A DNA stretch of 64,000 bases from Candidatus Zixiibacteriota bacterium (GCA_023129805.1 JAGMBK010000001.1:1-64000), one strand, 5' to 3'. Shown: positions 25,493 through 34,708, numbered from the stretch's first letter. A program made the numbers and translations. Notes: generated from the sequence alone by a model not told the origin.

Positions 25493-26841
25493 AAAAAGTG
25501 TTAATCATATCCTATTTTTTCCCACCCTTGGGTGGGGTTGGGGTTCAACGTGTTTTAAAGTTCGTGAAATATCTACCTCATTTTGGATGGCAGCCCATGG
25601 TCTTGACCGTAAGGAATCCAGATTTTCAAATGTTTGATCAAAAACTTTTGAAGGAGGTACCTGGCCAGACAAAGGTGGTGTGGACGCGTACTATTGAACC
25701 GTCCAAAATCTATAATTTCTTTGCTGCACTTTTTGGAAGAATAAAGACCTCTCTTAAAAAGAGAAAACCAGCAGACAAAACTGAGTTAGATGTCAACCCC
25801 AGGCAGCGTTTAGCCACCCAAATAAGTCATTTTCTTTTTATCCCAGATAGTCGTATTGGTTGGTTGCCTTTTGCAATTTTTTCTATACTAGCGGAAATCA
25901 AGAAACGTGAGTATGACATCATCTTCTCTACTTCACCTCCATTTTCCGCACACCTAGTTGGTTTGGCCGCAAAAGTGATTCTTGGAAAACCGTGGGTAAT
26001 TGATCTTCGAGATTTGTGGGTCTTAAGTCCGCATATAAAATCACCTACTAAATTTCATCTCTGGATTTCTAAGTATATAGAACACAAGATGCTGAAGTTT
26101 GCCGATAAAATTATTACTGTCTCAGAGCCGTTTTGCGAAGATTTGAAGAAAGTCTACCCAGACATCGTTTCAGATAAATTTGACGTAATCCCTAATGGCT
26201 ACGATGCTAATGATTTTAAAATTGCCCAAGTTAAGCAGAATGAAAAATTTTGCATAGGACATGTTGGAAGTCTGTATGGATACTCGGGCCGCACACCGTA
26301 TTATTTTCTGATGGCATTGGCAAATTTGAAAAAGGAAATTCCGAATCTTGAAAAGGTTATGGAAGTTTCATTCATCGGCTCGATCGATAATGAGAACAGG
26401 GAACTCATCAATGCGATAGCATCAAAATTCAGCTTGAGAGAAGTATTACATGTAAGAGACTTCGTCTCGCATGAGGAAGCGATAAGTTGCATGAGAAAAT
26501 TCAATGTATTATTATTCTTGGGCGTAAGAGCTGCTAAGGATTGTCATGACACTACAGGAGACGTGTCTTCTGGAAAACTTTATGAATATTTAGCCGTTGG
26601 GAAACCAGTTTTAACTCTAACTGAAGACGGAGCAATCAAAGGTCTAATCGAAAAAAGCGGTTGTGGTATTATAGTAGATTATAACGACATCGAAAGAATA
26701 AAACAGGAAATTCTTATCTGCTACAATAAGTATAAACAAGGTCACTTGGTGGTAGAGCCTAACTGGGATTTTATCACTCTATTTGAGCGGAAGAAATTAA
26801 CGCAACAATTGGCAAATGTTCTGGATGAATTAAATAAATGA
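25489..26841 (+). CDS. Family 4 glycosyltransferase
   Basis: The start is the ATG at 25489, overlapping the wzy stop as ATGA. The frame extends to 25411 but that part lies inside wzy. The 450 residues start KKVLIISYFFPPLGGVGVQR, a glycine-rich acceptor loop of a distinct GT4 subgroup. Later features are FIPDSRIGWLPFA, IIFSTSPPFSAHLVGL, IDLRDLWVLSPH, FDVIPNGYDANDF, and a donor-site region with GKLYEYLAVGKPVL. It is clearly paralogous to the protein at 44899-46188. The substrate is unknown. Confidence 0.87.
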   Translation: MKKVLIISYFFPPLGGVGVQRVLKFVKYLPHFGWQPMVLTVRNPDFQMFDQKLLKEVPGQTKVVWTRTIEPSKIYNFFAALFGRIKTSLKKRKPADKTELDVNPRQRLATQISHFLFIPDSRIGWLPFAIFSILAEIKKREYDIIFSTSPPFSAHLVGLAAKVILGKPWVIDLRDLWVLSPHIKSPTKFHLWISKYIEHKMLKFADKIITVSEPFCEDLKKVYPDIVSDKFDVIPNGYDANDFKIAQVKQNEKFCIGHVGSLYGYSGRTPYYFLMALANLKKEIPNLEKVMEVSFIGSIDNENRELINAIASKFSLREVLHVRDFVSHEEAISCMRKFNVLLFLGVRAAKDCHDTTGDVSSGKLYEYLAVGKPVLTLTEDGAIKGLIEKSGCGIIVDYNDIERIKQEILICYNKYKQGHLVVEPNWDFITLFERKKLTQQLANVLDELNK

Positions 26842-26881
26842 TACATATCCATATGTATTTTTCTGCAAGGAGCATCAAGAT

Positions 26882-27967
26882 TTGAGGGTGATTTTCATTG
26901 TTCCGTATCCGATTGAGGGACCAAGTAGCAGACTGAGAGTCTGGCAATATCTAAAATACTTAGAGAAGCTCGGGATCAACTGGTGTTTTCGACCTTTTAT
27001 GTCATCTGCTTTTTATAAAATCGTATATCAACCTGGTCATTTTGGGTTGAAGACATATCATTTTATTATCTGTGCTTTTAACAGATTTTTAGATCTTATC
27101 CGTATAAAAAAATACGACCTTGTGTTTGTCCAGAGAGAGGCTTTCCCTTTTGGACCTCCAATCTTTGAGTGGATAGTAACCAAGATTTTGGGAAAACCTT
27201 TAATTTATGACTTTGACGACGCCATTTTTTTGAAAACAAAAAGTCAATACAATAATCTGGTTCAGTTTTTAAAAAGTCCTCAAAAGGTTTCTAAAATTAT
27301 ACAGATGAGCACACATGTTATCGTTGGTAATAAATACTTGCAGGAATATGCCCTTGAGTTTAACCGGAATGTTACCATAATCCCCACTCCCGTAGATACT
27401 GAAGAATTTAAATCAGGAGTTAAGAACGCGAAAAAAGGTAACGTCGTTCTTGGATGGATTGGCAGTCATAGTACCACTCCTTATCTGTTGCCACTCAAGA
27501 ATGTTTTTCAAAGGCTGAAGAAAGAACATTCCAATTTAACTGTAAAATTGATAGGAGCAGAGAGCATAGCCGATGAATTGCCTGCTACGCAATGTTTGAA
27601 ATGGGCATTGGAAGACGAACTAAGGGATTTGCGTTCCTTTGACATAGGTATTATGCCCGTTCCGGATAATGCTTGGGCAAGAGGAAAATGTGCTTTAAAA
27701 ATACTTCAATATATGGCAATTGGAATTCCGGTGGTGTGCTCGCCAGTGGGGGTTAACAAAGAAATTGTCAAGAATGGGGTCAACGGGTTTTGGGCAGCAT
27801 CTGAAGAGGAATGGTATGAGAGGCTTCAAATGTTGATAGAGAATCCTGAACTAAGAAGGACGATTGGTCTTCGGGCGCGAGCAACTGTCGAGACTTCTTA
27901 CTCGGTTAAAGCATGTTTACCAATTTTAACTAAGATATTACGCCGAACAGGAGAGAGGGTTAGGTAA
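26882..27967 (+). CDS. Family 4 glycosyltransferase
   Basis: The start is TTG at 26882 with AAGGAG nine bases upstream. The 361 residues begin MRVIFIVPYPIEGPSSRLRV. They include YDFDDAIFLK, TIIPTPVDTEEFK, a VVLGWIGSHSTTPYLLPLKN segment, and a donor-binding region MPVPDNAWARGKCALKILQY followed by MAIGIPVVCSPVGVNKEIV. These match GT4 enzymes of polysaccharide clusters. Codon use is AT-rich, like its neighbours, which suggests the 24-28 kb segment was acquired separately. Confidence 0.87.
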   Translation: MRVIFIVPYPIEGPSSRLRVWQYLKYLEKLGINWCFRPFMSSAFYKIVYQPGHFGLKTYHFIICAFNRFLDLIRIKKYDLVFVQREAFPFGPPIFEWIVTKILGKPLIYDFDDAIFLKTKSQYNNLVQFLKSPQKVSKIIQMSTHVIVGNKYLQEYALEFNRNVTIIPTPVDTEEFKSGVKNAKKGNVVLGWIGSHSTTPYLLPLKNVFQRLKKEHSNLTVKLIGAESIADELPATQCLKWALEDELRDLRSFDIGIMPVPDNAWARGKCALKILQYMAIGIPVVCSPVGVNKEIVKNGVNGFWAASEEEWYERLQMLIENPELRRTIGLRARATVETSYSVKACLPILTKILRRTGERVR

Positions 27968-28115
27968 CGACACGTGGACGCGTCCCCTGTTCTTTGCTTT
28001 TTTTCTTAAGGGAGAATCGCTCTCTTAACATCAGGAGTGGGAGTGAGTGCTTTCCCCACTCGGTTGATTGAATCATTTCCTTTTTTGGAATCCAGATGGT
28101 ATCCTGAGGGACGAT

Positions 28116-29300
28116 ATGGCCAATAGTGAGATAAAAGTACTACAAATTATCACCAAGTTTGTGGTGGGAGGAGCACAGGAACATTTAATATATTTGTGTG
28201 ATCTCCTAAATAAAGAGAGATGTCGGGTTAAGGTGCTCTCCGGTGCTCAGACAGGTCCCGAGGGTGAGTTGATCAAGGAAATAGAGAAACGAGGAATTGA
28301 TCTATTTATTCTTCCCGAATTAGTCAGAGAAATCAATCCGCTCAAGGACTTACTAGCATTGATTCAATTAACCAGATACATAAAAAAGGAGAGGTTCGAT
28401 ATAGTTCACACTAATAGTTCCAAAGCAGGAATCCTGGGCAGGTTGGCCGCCAAGTTGGCTGGCGTCCCCATCGTAGTCCATACCGTTCATGGTTGGGGGC
28501 ATCACGACGAGATGGGTAAGCTGAGAAAGGGTTTCTACATATTTTTAGAAAAATGTGCCGGAAAACTCACCGACAAGATTATAACAGTGTCATATCTGGA
28601 CACGAAAAAAGGTTTAAAGAATGGGATAGCTGATAGTGGCAAGTATATAACCATACGCAGCGGAATAGACTTAAGTGTCTTTAATCCAGCAACCATTGAT
28701 GTTGAGCATGAAAAGAGAAAATGGGGCATTCCGTTGACAAATAATGTAGTTGGCTCGATAATGAGATTTTCGAAGCAAAAAAATCCGTTAGATTTCGTGA
28801 AAATGGCCGCCGAGATTGTCGAGAAGAGCCCCAAGGTAAGCTTCCTTTTGGTAGGAGATGGAAGTTTAAAACCCCAGATTGAAAGTTCGATTCTACAGTT
28901 CAATTTGTCAGAAAAGGTAATACTGACTGGTGTAAGAAACGATGTTCCCCAATTATTAGCTGTTATGGATGTATTTGTCTTGCCTTCCTTGTGGGAAGGT
29001 TTGCCAAGGGTAATCCCTCAGGCTATGGCCATAGGTTTGCCGATTGTAGCCACAGAAGTCGGTGGCATCCTAGAGGCAGTCAAAGAAGGACAGAACGGTT
29101 TCTTAGTGCCTCCAAAGGATTTCCATGCAATGGCGCACAGGGTTATTCAATTGCTCGAAGACCAGAACTTAGCAAAAAAGATGGGAGAACGAGGAAGAAA
29201 GATGGTTTATCCCGAGTTCTGCGTCAAACAAATGGTTAAAAGCACTGAAAGTCTCTACGAAGGATTGATAAAATCTAAGCAAAAGTTTATTTTGGAATGA
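28116..29300 (+). CDS. Family 4 glycosyltransferase
   Basis: I start at the ATG at 28116 (MANSEIKVLQIITKFVVGGA) because GAGGG lies five to six bases upstream. An in-frame start at 28068 lacks this. The 394 residues have the GT4 acceptor loop VVGGAQEHLIYLCDLL, HTNSSKAGILGRLAAKLAG and VHTVHGWGHHDE. The donor-site segment is VLPSLWEGLPRVIPQAMAIG followed by LPIVATEVGGILEAVKEGQN. It resembles GT4 enzymes acting on undecaprenyl-linked acceptors. The next gene is the fused initiating transferase. Confidence 0.9.
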   Translation: MANSEIKVLQIITKFVVGGAQEHLIYLCDLLNKERCRVKVLSGAQTGPEGELIKEIEKRGIDLFILPELVREINPLKDLLALIQLTRYIKKERFDIVHTNSSKAGILGRLAAKLAGVPIVVHTVHGWGHHDEMGKLRKGFYIFLEKCAGKLTDKIITVSYLDTKKGLKNGIADSGKYITIRSGIDLSVFNPATIDVEHEKRKWGIPLTNNVVGSIMRFSKQKNPLDFVKMAAEIVEKSPKVSFLLVGDGSLKPQIESSILQFNLSEKVILTGVRNDVPQLLAVMDVFVLPSLWEGLPRVIPQAMAIGLPIVATEVGGILEAVKEGQNGFLVPPKDFHAMAHRVIQLLEDQNLAKKMGERGRKMVYPEFCVKQMVKSTESLYEGLIKSKQKFILE

Positions 29301-29338
29301 GAACGGAGGTTTTCAAAAAACCGCCTTCCGAATGAATT

Positions 29339-31723
29339 ATGAATTATCTCATCACTTTTCTTTGTTCACTCGTTGTGGTGTTAGCCACAATTCCAATTTT
29401 GATTAAGCTGGCCAAGAGATTTGATTTTTTAGACTATCCTTCCGCTTTGAAAGTCCACACCAGACCCACCCCTCTTTTAGGCGGGTTAGCAGTCTTTATC
29501 GGATTTCTATTTGCTTTGTTGCTTGGTTTAATTCTTTTTGACTTGTCTTTCAGCGCAGATGTGGTGGGGATTTTAATTGGAGGGTCAATAGTGGTGACCT
29601 TCGGGCTGGTGGATGATAAGAGGGGGCTATCTCCCAGCTATAAACTCCTGGGGCAGGTCATCGCCGCCCTCTTGTTTTTGACCTTGAGCCACAATGCCAA
29701 GATTCTCACCGGATCAGGTTGGGACGTTTTGATCTTACTTCTGTGGATGGTGGGCTTGATGAATGCGGTCAACTACATGGATGCTATGGACGGACTGTGC
29801 GGGGGGATATCTTTCATCTCCGCCTCAGCATTTTTGGTTATTGCGCTTGTCAATCAACAGATGCTCAGCGCACTTCTGGCTCTGGCTTTGATGGGTGGGC
29901 TTTTGGGCTTTCTTCGGTACAATTGGTCTCCGGCCAGAATGTTTTTAGGTGATGCAGGCAGCATGTTCAATGGCTTCATCTTAGCCTGTCTGGGAATTCT
30001 CTTTGCCAAGGCGAACCCTTCCTATTCCTCTCTTTTAGTCCCCATCCTGATTTTGAGTTACCCCATATTCGATATCTCCTTTGTAACCTTAATCAGGCTT
30101 AGGGAAGGGAGAAAGGTATACGTGGGCGATTACAATAATTCACCTCGAAGAATCGCCAATCTGGGGATGCAAAACAAGAAAGTGGTTTTGTGGATTTACC
30201 TTTTTTGTTTCCTTTTAGGGAGCTTAGGGGTTTTACTCTATTTCTTCTTCGACTCCCCTGTCAAGATGTTGATAGCCGTTTTCGTTTGGCTGATTCTTGT
30301 CATCTTCGGGGTGCATTTACAGAGGAATTTTGTCAATATCCGGGAAAAGCTCTTTTTGATAATAAGCGACATGGTTCTGATCAACGCTGCATTTTTATTT
30401 TTCTTCTGGATAAAATTTCACTCTGGTTTGTTTGCCAATCAGTGGGTCATCCCCTTATCTGAATTTGTCCCCCCGGCTATCTGGATTACCATCTTTTGGC
30501 TAAATTTGTTCGCCATCTTCGGACTTTATGAGGTCCCCGGAGATTCCAGGTTCATAGATGAGATAAAAGGGATAGCTAAAGCGACAGGCGCGGGGGTTAT
30601 CATTTTTATGATCTTAACTTTAGACCCGTCTTATTTACATATTAAATCCTGGATATTACTTTTGATCTATAGCTTCACTCTAGTTTTGGCATTGGGCTTA
30701 GGACGGGGTCTCTTCGTATATTTAACCAGAAAATTTAACCTTCTGGGAGCCTACATGCGCAAAGGAATAATTGTGGGGACCAAACAAAAGGCTAAAAATC
30801 TTTATGAGAGGCTTTCCGCCAATCCCGAATACGGTTATCAGGTGATCGGATTTATTAAGGAGGACCAGGCAAATCCAGAATTAGATTCATCGGATTGCTC
30901 CGCAGAGTCCCCAGGAAAGGTTTTGGGAAAAATCCAGGATCTGGATGAAATTGTACGAGAAAACAAAGTTCAAGATATCCTGATCGCAGTCCAGCCCGAG
31001 TGGAAGGGCTCCTTACAAGAGGTCATGAACTCGGTGCACAATCTGGAGGTCTCCTTCAAAATCGTCCCGGATCTGGCTGATCTGAGAAGAGGGTATCAGA
31101 CCACACCTCTTCGCTCAAAACTTCTTTTAAGGATATTCCCCAGTCATCTGAGAAGCTGGGAATGGCTGGTAAAAAGACTCCTCGATGGTCTGGTTTCCCT
31201 GGTGATCCTGGTCGGATTTTTGCCCCTGTGGATACTGATTGCTCTTTTAGTCAGATTCACTTTTAAAGCTCATTCTTTAGTCAAACAGAAATATTTAGGA
31301 AAGATGGGAAGAAGGCTGGAGCTTTATAAATTTCGTGTCTTTCAACATGAATCCGCAGGCCAAAACAAGGACCAGCATTCGAAAATTCCTTCCAGCAGGC
31401 TGGGAAGGTTTTTAAAAAATTCCGGCTTGGAGAAAGTTCCGATTTTCATTAACATATTAAAAGGGGAGATGAGCTTGGTTGGTCCGGAACCTTTGCCCCC
31501 GGAAACATTTGAGAACCTATCAAACAGTCTGCCTCTTCTGCCGAAAAGATTAAATGTCAAGCCGGGTCTTTTCAGCCTGGCTAAAATAAAGGGAAGGTTC
31601 GAAGATTACGCTGAGGCAGCAAAAGATCATCTCCGGGATGATTTATTTTACATGGAGAACATGTCTCTTCTTCTTGATCTGAGAATACTTTTGGGAGGAT
31701 TAACATCTTCTTTGAGAAAGTAA
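29339..31723 (+). CDS. Fused polyprenyl-phosphate sugar-1-phosphate transferase: WecA/MraY-type domain plus WbaP-type domain
   Basis: One 794-residue protein joins two unrelated enzyme families that start glycan synthesis on undecaprenyl phosphate. Residues 1 to about 330 are a polytopic WecA/MraY-like domain with VDDKRGLSP (Asp92, Asp93), NAVNYMDAMDG (Asn142, Asn145, Asp148, Asp151) and FLGDAGSM (Asp205). The usual cytoplasmic His motif is replaced by YNNSPRRIANLG. Residues about 335-460 are four or five more helices. Residues about 473-600 are a Rossmann-like CoA-binding domain (GIIVGTKQKAKNLYERL), and about 611-794 a bacterial sugar transferase domain (KRLLDGLVSL, LYKFRVF, LKGEMSLVGPEP). 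In the last domain the catalytic Asp-Glu dyad of the DELPQ motif reads EK (GLEKVP), so its activity is doubtful. serS starts 24 bases downstream. Confidence 0.88.
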   Translation: MNYLITFLCSLVVVLATIPILIKLAKRFDFLDYPSALKVHTRPTPLLGGLAVFIGFLFALLLGLILFDLSFSADVVGILIGGSIVVTFGLVDDKRGLSPSYKLLGQVIAALLFLTLSHNAKILTGSGWDVLILLLWMVGLMNAVNYMDAMDGLCGGISFISASAFLVIALVNQQMLSALLALALMGGLLGFLRYNWSPARMFLGDAGSMFNGFILACLGILFAKANPSYSSLLVPILILSYPIFDISFVTLIRLREGRKVYVGDYNNSPRRIANLGMQNKKVVLWIYLFCFLLGSLGVLLYFFFDSPVKMLIAVFVWLILVIFGVHLQRNFVNIREKLFLIISDMVLINAAFLFFFWIKFHSGLFANQWVIPLSEFVPPAIWITIFWLNLFAIFGLYEVPGDSRFIDEIKGIAKATGAGVIIFMILTLDPSYLHIKSWILLLIYSFTLVLALGLGRGLFVYLTRKFNLLGAYMRKGIIVGTKQKAKNLYERLSANPEYGYQVIGFIKEDQANPELDSSDCSAESPGKVLGKIQDLDEIVRENKVQDILIAVQPEWKGSLQEVMNSVHNLEVSFKIVPDLADLRRGYQTTPLRSKLLLRIFPSHLRSWEWLVKRLLDGLVSLVILVGFLPLWILIALLVRFTFKAHSLVKQKYLGKMGRRLELYKFRVFQHESAGQNKDQHSKIPSSRLGRFLKNSGLEKVPIFINILKGEMSLVGPEPLPPETFENLSNSLPLLPKRLNVKPGLFSLAKIKGRFEDYAEAAKDHLRDDLFYMENMSLLLDLRILLGGLTSSLRK

Positions 31724-31747
31724 TTCATCTAACAAAAAGGACAGGTT

Positions 31748-33019
31748 ATGCTGGATCTAAAATTCATCAGAGAGAACACAGAGAAAGTGAGAGAGGCAAT
31801 AAAAAATAAGGGGGAGAAGGCGGATGTGGATTTGCTTTTGAGCCTGGATCAAAAAAGAAGGTCCCTTCTTTTGCAGGCGGATGAGCTGAAACACCAAAGG
31901 AACGTGGTCTCAGAGAAGATCGCCCGGATGAAAAAAGAGAAGGAGGACCCCAGCCAAGAAATTGAGAATATGAGGAAAGTCTCCGACCAGATTGATGCTT
32001 TGGACGAAGAATTGAGGCAATCAGAAGAGAAGATCAACCATCTTCTTCTGAGTGTTCCCAACATCCCTCACCCCTCAGTGCCCATAGGTTCAGATGAGGA
32101 TTCGAATGTGGTGATAAGAGAGTGGGGCCAGCCTCCCCGATTTGATTTCGAACCTCGTCCCCACTGGGAATTAGGACAGATTCTGGGGATTCTGGATCTG
32201 CCTAAAGCCGCTAAGGTGGCCGGAAGCGGATTTTTGGTCTTGACCGGAAAAGGAGCAAGACTTCAGAGGGCTTTGATTAACTTCATGCTGGATCTGCATA
32301 CTAAAAAACACAGCTATGAAGAGATCCTACCACCTTTCATGGCCAACCGCGTGAGCATGACCGGCACCGGTCAGTTGCCCAAATTGGAAGATGATATGTA
32401 TCTTTGCGAGAAAGACGACTTATTCTTAATACCCACGGCAGAGGTTCCGATAACCAATCTGCATCGTGAGGATAATCTTGCAGAAGAGAATTTGCCTGTG
32501 TATTATACCGCTTACTCTGCATGTTTCCGTCGGGAGGCGGGAGCTTATGGGAAGGATACACGGGGAATGATCCGGGTGCATCAGTTTGATAAAGTGGAGA
32601 TGGTCAAGTTTGTAAAACCGGAGGATTCCTATGATGAGCTGGAGAGCTTGCTGAAGGATGCAGAGGAGGTGCTTCAGCTTTTAAATCTTCCTTATCGGGT
32701 GAGAGTGCTTTGTACCGGTGATCTGAGCTTTGCCGCAGCTAAATGTTATGATATCGAAGCCTGGGCTGCGGGATTGGGAAACTATCAGGAAGTATCCTCC
32801 TGCAGCAACTACGAAGATTTTCAAGCCAGAAGGATGAAAGTTAGGTTTCGCCCCAAAGGTGGAGGAAAGCTCCAGTATGTCCATACCCTGAACGGTTCCG
32901 GTGTGGCTCTGCCCCGAACCATGATCGCTCTTTTGGAGAATTACCAGACCGAAAAGGGAACGGTCATTATCCCCGAAGTCTTAAGACCTTATATGGATGG
33001 GATGGAGGAGATAAAATAG
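31748..33019 (+). CDS. serS: Seryl-tRNA synthetase
   Basis: SerS charges tRNA-Ser with serine. The 423 residues start MLDLKFIRENTEKVREAI and have the N-terminal antiparallel coiled coil (about residues 30-105), then the class II catalytic core: motif 2 in FRREAGAYGKDTRGMIRVHQ, the serine-binding TAEVPITNLH, YDIEAWAAG, QEVSSCSNYEDFQARRMKVR, and motif 3 GSGVALPRTMIALLENYQ. Length and order are normal. It is 24 bases after the fused transferase gene, so it is probably co-transcribed with the end of the polysaccharide cluster. GGACAGG serves as ribosome binding site. Confidence 0.97.
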   Translation: MLDLKFIRENTEKVREAIKNKGEKADVDLLLSLDQKRRSLLLQADELKHQRNVVSEKIARMKKEKEDPSQEIENMRKVSDQIDALDEELRQSEEKINHLLLSVPNIPHPSVPIGSDEDSNVVIREWGQPPRFDFEPRPHWELGQILGILDLPKAAKVAGSGFLVLTGKGARLQRALINFMLDLHTKKHSYEEILPPFMANRVSMTGTGQLPKLEDDMYLCEKDDLFLIPTAEVPITNLHREDNLAEENLPVYYTAYSACFRREAGAYGKDTRGMIRVHQFDKVEMVKFVKPEDSYDELESLLKDAEEVLQLLNLPYRVRVLCTGDLSFAAAKCYDIEAWAAGLGNYQEVSSCSNYEDFQARRMKVRFRPKGGGKLQYVHTLNGSGVALPRTMIALLENYQTEKGTVIIPEVLRPYMDGMEEIK

Positions 33020-33120
33020 TTGAAAGGGTCATGGGTCAAGGGCTTGCAGGTTGGGTTTTGATTACGTATCCGAATAGGTATAAATGAACTCTTTCGTTTC
33101 CCATTCGCGTTCTTCAGTGG

Positions 33121-33175
33121 CGGGAAATGAACGGCGGGTGAAGCCTGCCGGCCATGGAACACCCGCCTGGAGTAG
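33121..33175. repeat. GGCGGGTG...CACCCGCC element (family H, copy 1)
   Basis: GGCGGGTG (33133-33140) and CACCCGCC (33160-33167) form a hairpin around GAAGCCTGCCGGCCATGGAA. The element starts with GAAATGAACGG and ends CTGGAGTAG. The GGAG lies eight bases before a GTG start at 33181. Confidence 0.8.
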
Positions 33176-33180
33176 AATCA

Positions 33181-33513
33181 GTGAATTTGGTAAAGAAAGC
33201 CCTCGGAAATCTTAGTTGCGAAAAGATTGTTCTATTTGGTTTGAGAGCAGGAGGTGACTTTAGAGAAAGGAATGATTACGATATTTGGGTTATTGTAAAG
33301 GTTAGCCTCACTATTAAAGAGAAGATGAGATTAACCGGGCTGTTAAGAGAAGAACCGGCTAAGAACCAGAAGGCCGAGATGGACGAGGAGCTCATTAATG
33401 CCTATGGGGGCACTGTTTCACTGCCCTTTGAGCCAGAGGAAAACAAGCGGATAGCAATGAAGATTGTAGATGACCGGGGTACCGAGAGCCCAAAGATTGG
33501 GGGGGTAAAATGA
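33181..33513 (+). CDS. Degenerate MNT-type nucleotidyltransferase domain protein
   Basis: The product of about 110 residues has a recognisable minimal nucleotidyltransferase core, [20 protein letters not shown] followed by IWVIVK, where functional relatives read FGSRARGDxRExSDYDI. The serine of the GS motif and the arginine of SRARGD are lost here (GLRAGG). The second half ([20 protein letters not shown] onwards) no longer resembles the family and ends in a Gly/Lys-rich tail. I take it as a decaying antitoxin-like gene. The GTG at 33181 has a GGAG supplied by the preceding repeat. An ATG at 33154 lies within that repeat and is less likely. It overlaps the mntA start by four bases. Confidence 0.55.
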   Translation: MNLVKKALGNLSCEKIVLFGLRAGGDFRERNDYDIWVIVKVSLTIKEKMRLTGLLREEPAKNQKAEMDEELINAYGGTVSLPFEPEENKRIAMKIVDDRGTESPKIGGVK

Positions 33514-33818
33514 TGGCCAAAATGCGTATCGATATCCCCAGAGAAAAGATTGCCGAATTCTGTAAGAGAAACCATATTCGAAGATTGTCACTTTTTGGCT
33601 CTGTTCTGCGCGGGGATTTTGGGGCAGATAGTGATATTGATTTGCTGGTTGAATTTGACCCAGACCACATACCTGGACTTATTCGATTGGCTGGTATGGA
33701 AATTGAGTTGACTGAAATTTTGGGACGTAAAGTGGATGTAAGAACAGCGCAAGATCTGAGCCGCTATTTTAGGCAGGAAGTACTTAACTCGGCGGAGGTG
33801 CAGTATGCAGAAGGATGA
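33510..33818 (+). CDS. mntA: MntA-like nucleotidyltransferase antitoxin
   Basis: MntA antitoxins inactivate their HEPN partner by transferring AMP to a tyrosine. The 102 residues have [20 protein letters not shown], with the GS pair at residues 30-31 and the catalytic Asp42 and Asp44, then VEFD, a helix with [20 protein letters not shown], and a short acidic tail. The whole GSxxRGD-SDIDL set is intact. The ribosome binding site is a GGGGGG-rich run just before ATG 33510. It overlaps the hepT start by 14 bases. Confidence 0.9.
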   Translation: MMAKMRIDIPREKIAEFCKRNHIRRLSLFGSVLRGDFGADSDIDLLVEFDPDHIPGLIRLAGMEIELTEILGRKVDVRTAQDLSRYFRQEVLNSAEVQYAEG

Positions 33819-34143
33819 TCTTGTACGTCTGCGCCATATGCTGGATGCCGCCAGGGAAGCTGAGTTCTTTGCTCGAAACAGAACCAGAAGCTCCCTCGAC
33901 ATTGATCGAAAACTGGTGCTTGCTCTTGTCAAATCCATTGAAATCGTAGGGGAAGCAGCAGCTAACGTGACAAACAAATGCCGTGAAGATTTGCCCCAAA
34001 TCCCTTGGCCAAATATCATTGGTATGAGAAATCGTCTCATTCATGCTTATTTCGACATCAACCTTGATATTCTATGGAAGACAGTGATCGAAGACCTTCC
34101 CCCCTTGATTGCTGATCTTGAAAAAATCGTGGAGGTGGAATGA
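33805..34143 (+). CDS. hepT: HepT-like HEPN toxin (RNase)
   Basis: HEPN toxins of the HepT type are homodimeric RNases. The 112 residues are all-helical and contain the signature Rx4HxY as RNRLIHAY (Arg75, His80, Tyr82). Tyr82 would be the site AMPylated by MntA. The family block [20 protein letters not shown] and WPNIIGM precedes it. GGAGG lies before ATG 33805. The stop overlaps a short downstream reading frame (ATGA at 34140). Confidence 0.92.
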   Translation: MQKDDLVRLRHMLDAAREAEFFARNRTRSSLDIDRKLVLALVKSIEIVGEAAANVTNKCREDLPQIPWPNIIGMRNRLIHAYFDINLDILWKTVIEDLPPLIADLEKIVEVE

Positions 34144-34214
34144 CGTTAGCCGAACAAGATATTTTAAAAATTAGAGAGAAATTAGTTTCCCTCGCTTCCA
34201 CCAACGGAAAATGA
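34140..34214 (+). pseudogene. 24-codon gene remnant ending in a family H repeat
   Basis: The ATG at 34140 overlaps the hepT stop (ATGA), the pattern of a true operon gene, and the frame reads [20 protein letters not shown] before ending in TNGK inside the repeat at 34199. I interpret it as the 5' end of a gene truncated by the repeat. The original product is not recognisable. Confidence 0.4.
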
Positions 34215-34250
34215 ACGGCGGGTAAAGAACACACGCCTGAAGCAAGGAGG
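34199..34250. repeat. GGCGGGTAAA...ACACGCC element (family H, copy 2)
   Basis: It begins CACCAACGGAAAATGAACGG, identical to copy 3, and then has GGCGGGT and ACACGCC arms with CTGAAG at the end. An ATG at 34251 follows GAAG by eight bases but is immediately followed by TGA. Confidence 0.8.
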
Positions 34251-34310
34251 ATGTGAGACGATAAGAAATTTAACCGAAACGATTAAAATGGAGATTGAGA
34301 AAATCATAAA

Positions 34311-34643
34311 ATGAAAGCACTTGAATCTCTTTGGAAAGAAACTAAGGTGCGATTCGATGAACTCGAAAAAGCCCTTATTGACTGTTATATCACTTTTATG
34401 CGAGAGGTGGCAAAAATCTATTTGGAGCAAGGTAGAAAGGTGTTTTTCAAAGAGAATCGCATAGTTCACTGGGGAGAATGGAATTTCGGCACTCTTCTTA
34501 TTGAAGGAGATGAGAAAGTGAGCGAAGTCTTTGGAGATCACATTTCAGAGATTCGTTTTGAACCAGAAATTGGTGAAGAAGTTATAAAAGGGTATGCGGA
34601 AATAAGGAAGGAAAATCTTCAGGATATCAGGTATCGGCTCTGA
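34311..34643 (+). CDS. Hypothetical protein, 110 residues
   Basis: I do not recognise this protein. It starts MKALESLWKETKVRFDELEK, is mostly helical in its first half and has a more beta-like middle with VHWGEWNFGTLLIEGDEKVS. There is no signal peptide or membrane segment. It lies between two family H repeats and after a toxin-antitoxin pair. It could be a whole small gene or a fragment. No clear ribosome binding site precedes ATG 34311. Confidence 0.5.
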   Translation: MKALESLWKETKVRFDELEKALIDCYITFMREVAKIYLEQGRKVFFKENRIVHWGEWNFGTLLIEGDEKVSEVFGDHISEIRFEPEIGEEVIKGYAEIRKENLQDIRYRL

Positions 34644-34708
34644 AAGCAAGAGACTAAATGGTAATAATTGACTCGATATAAAAGTCAACCAAGCTTCTTT
34701 CGCTTGCT

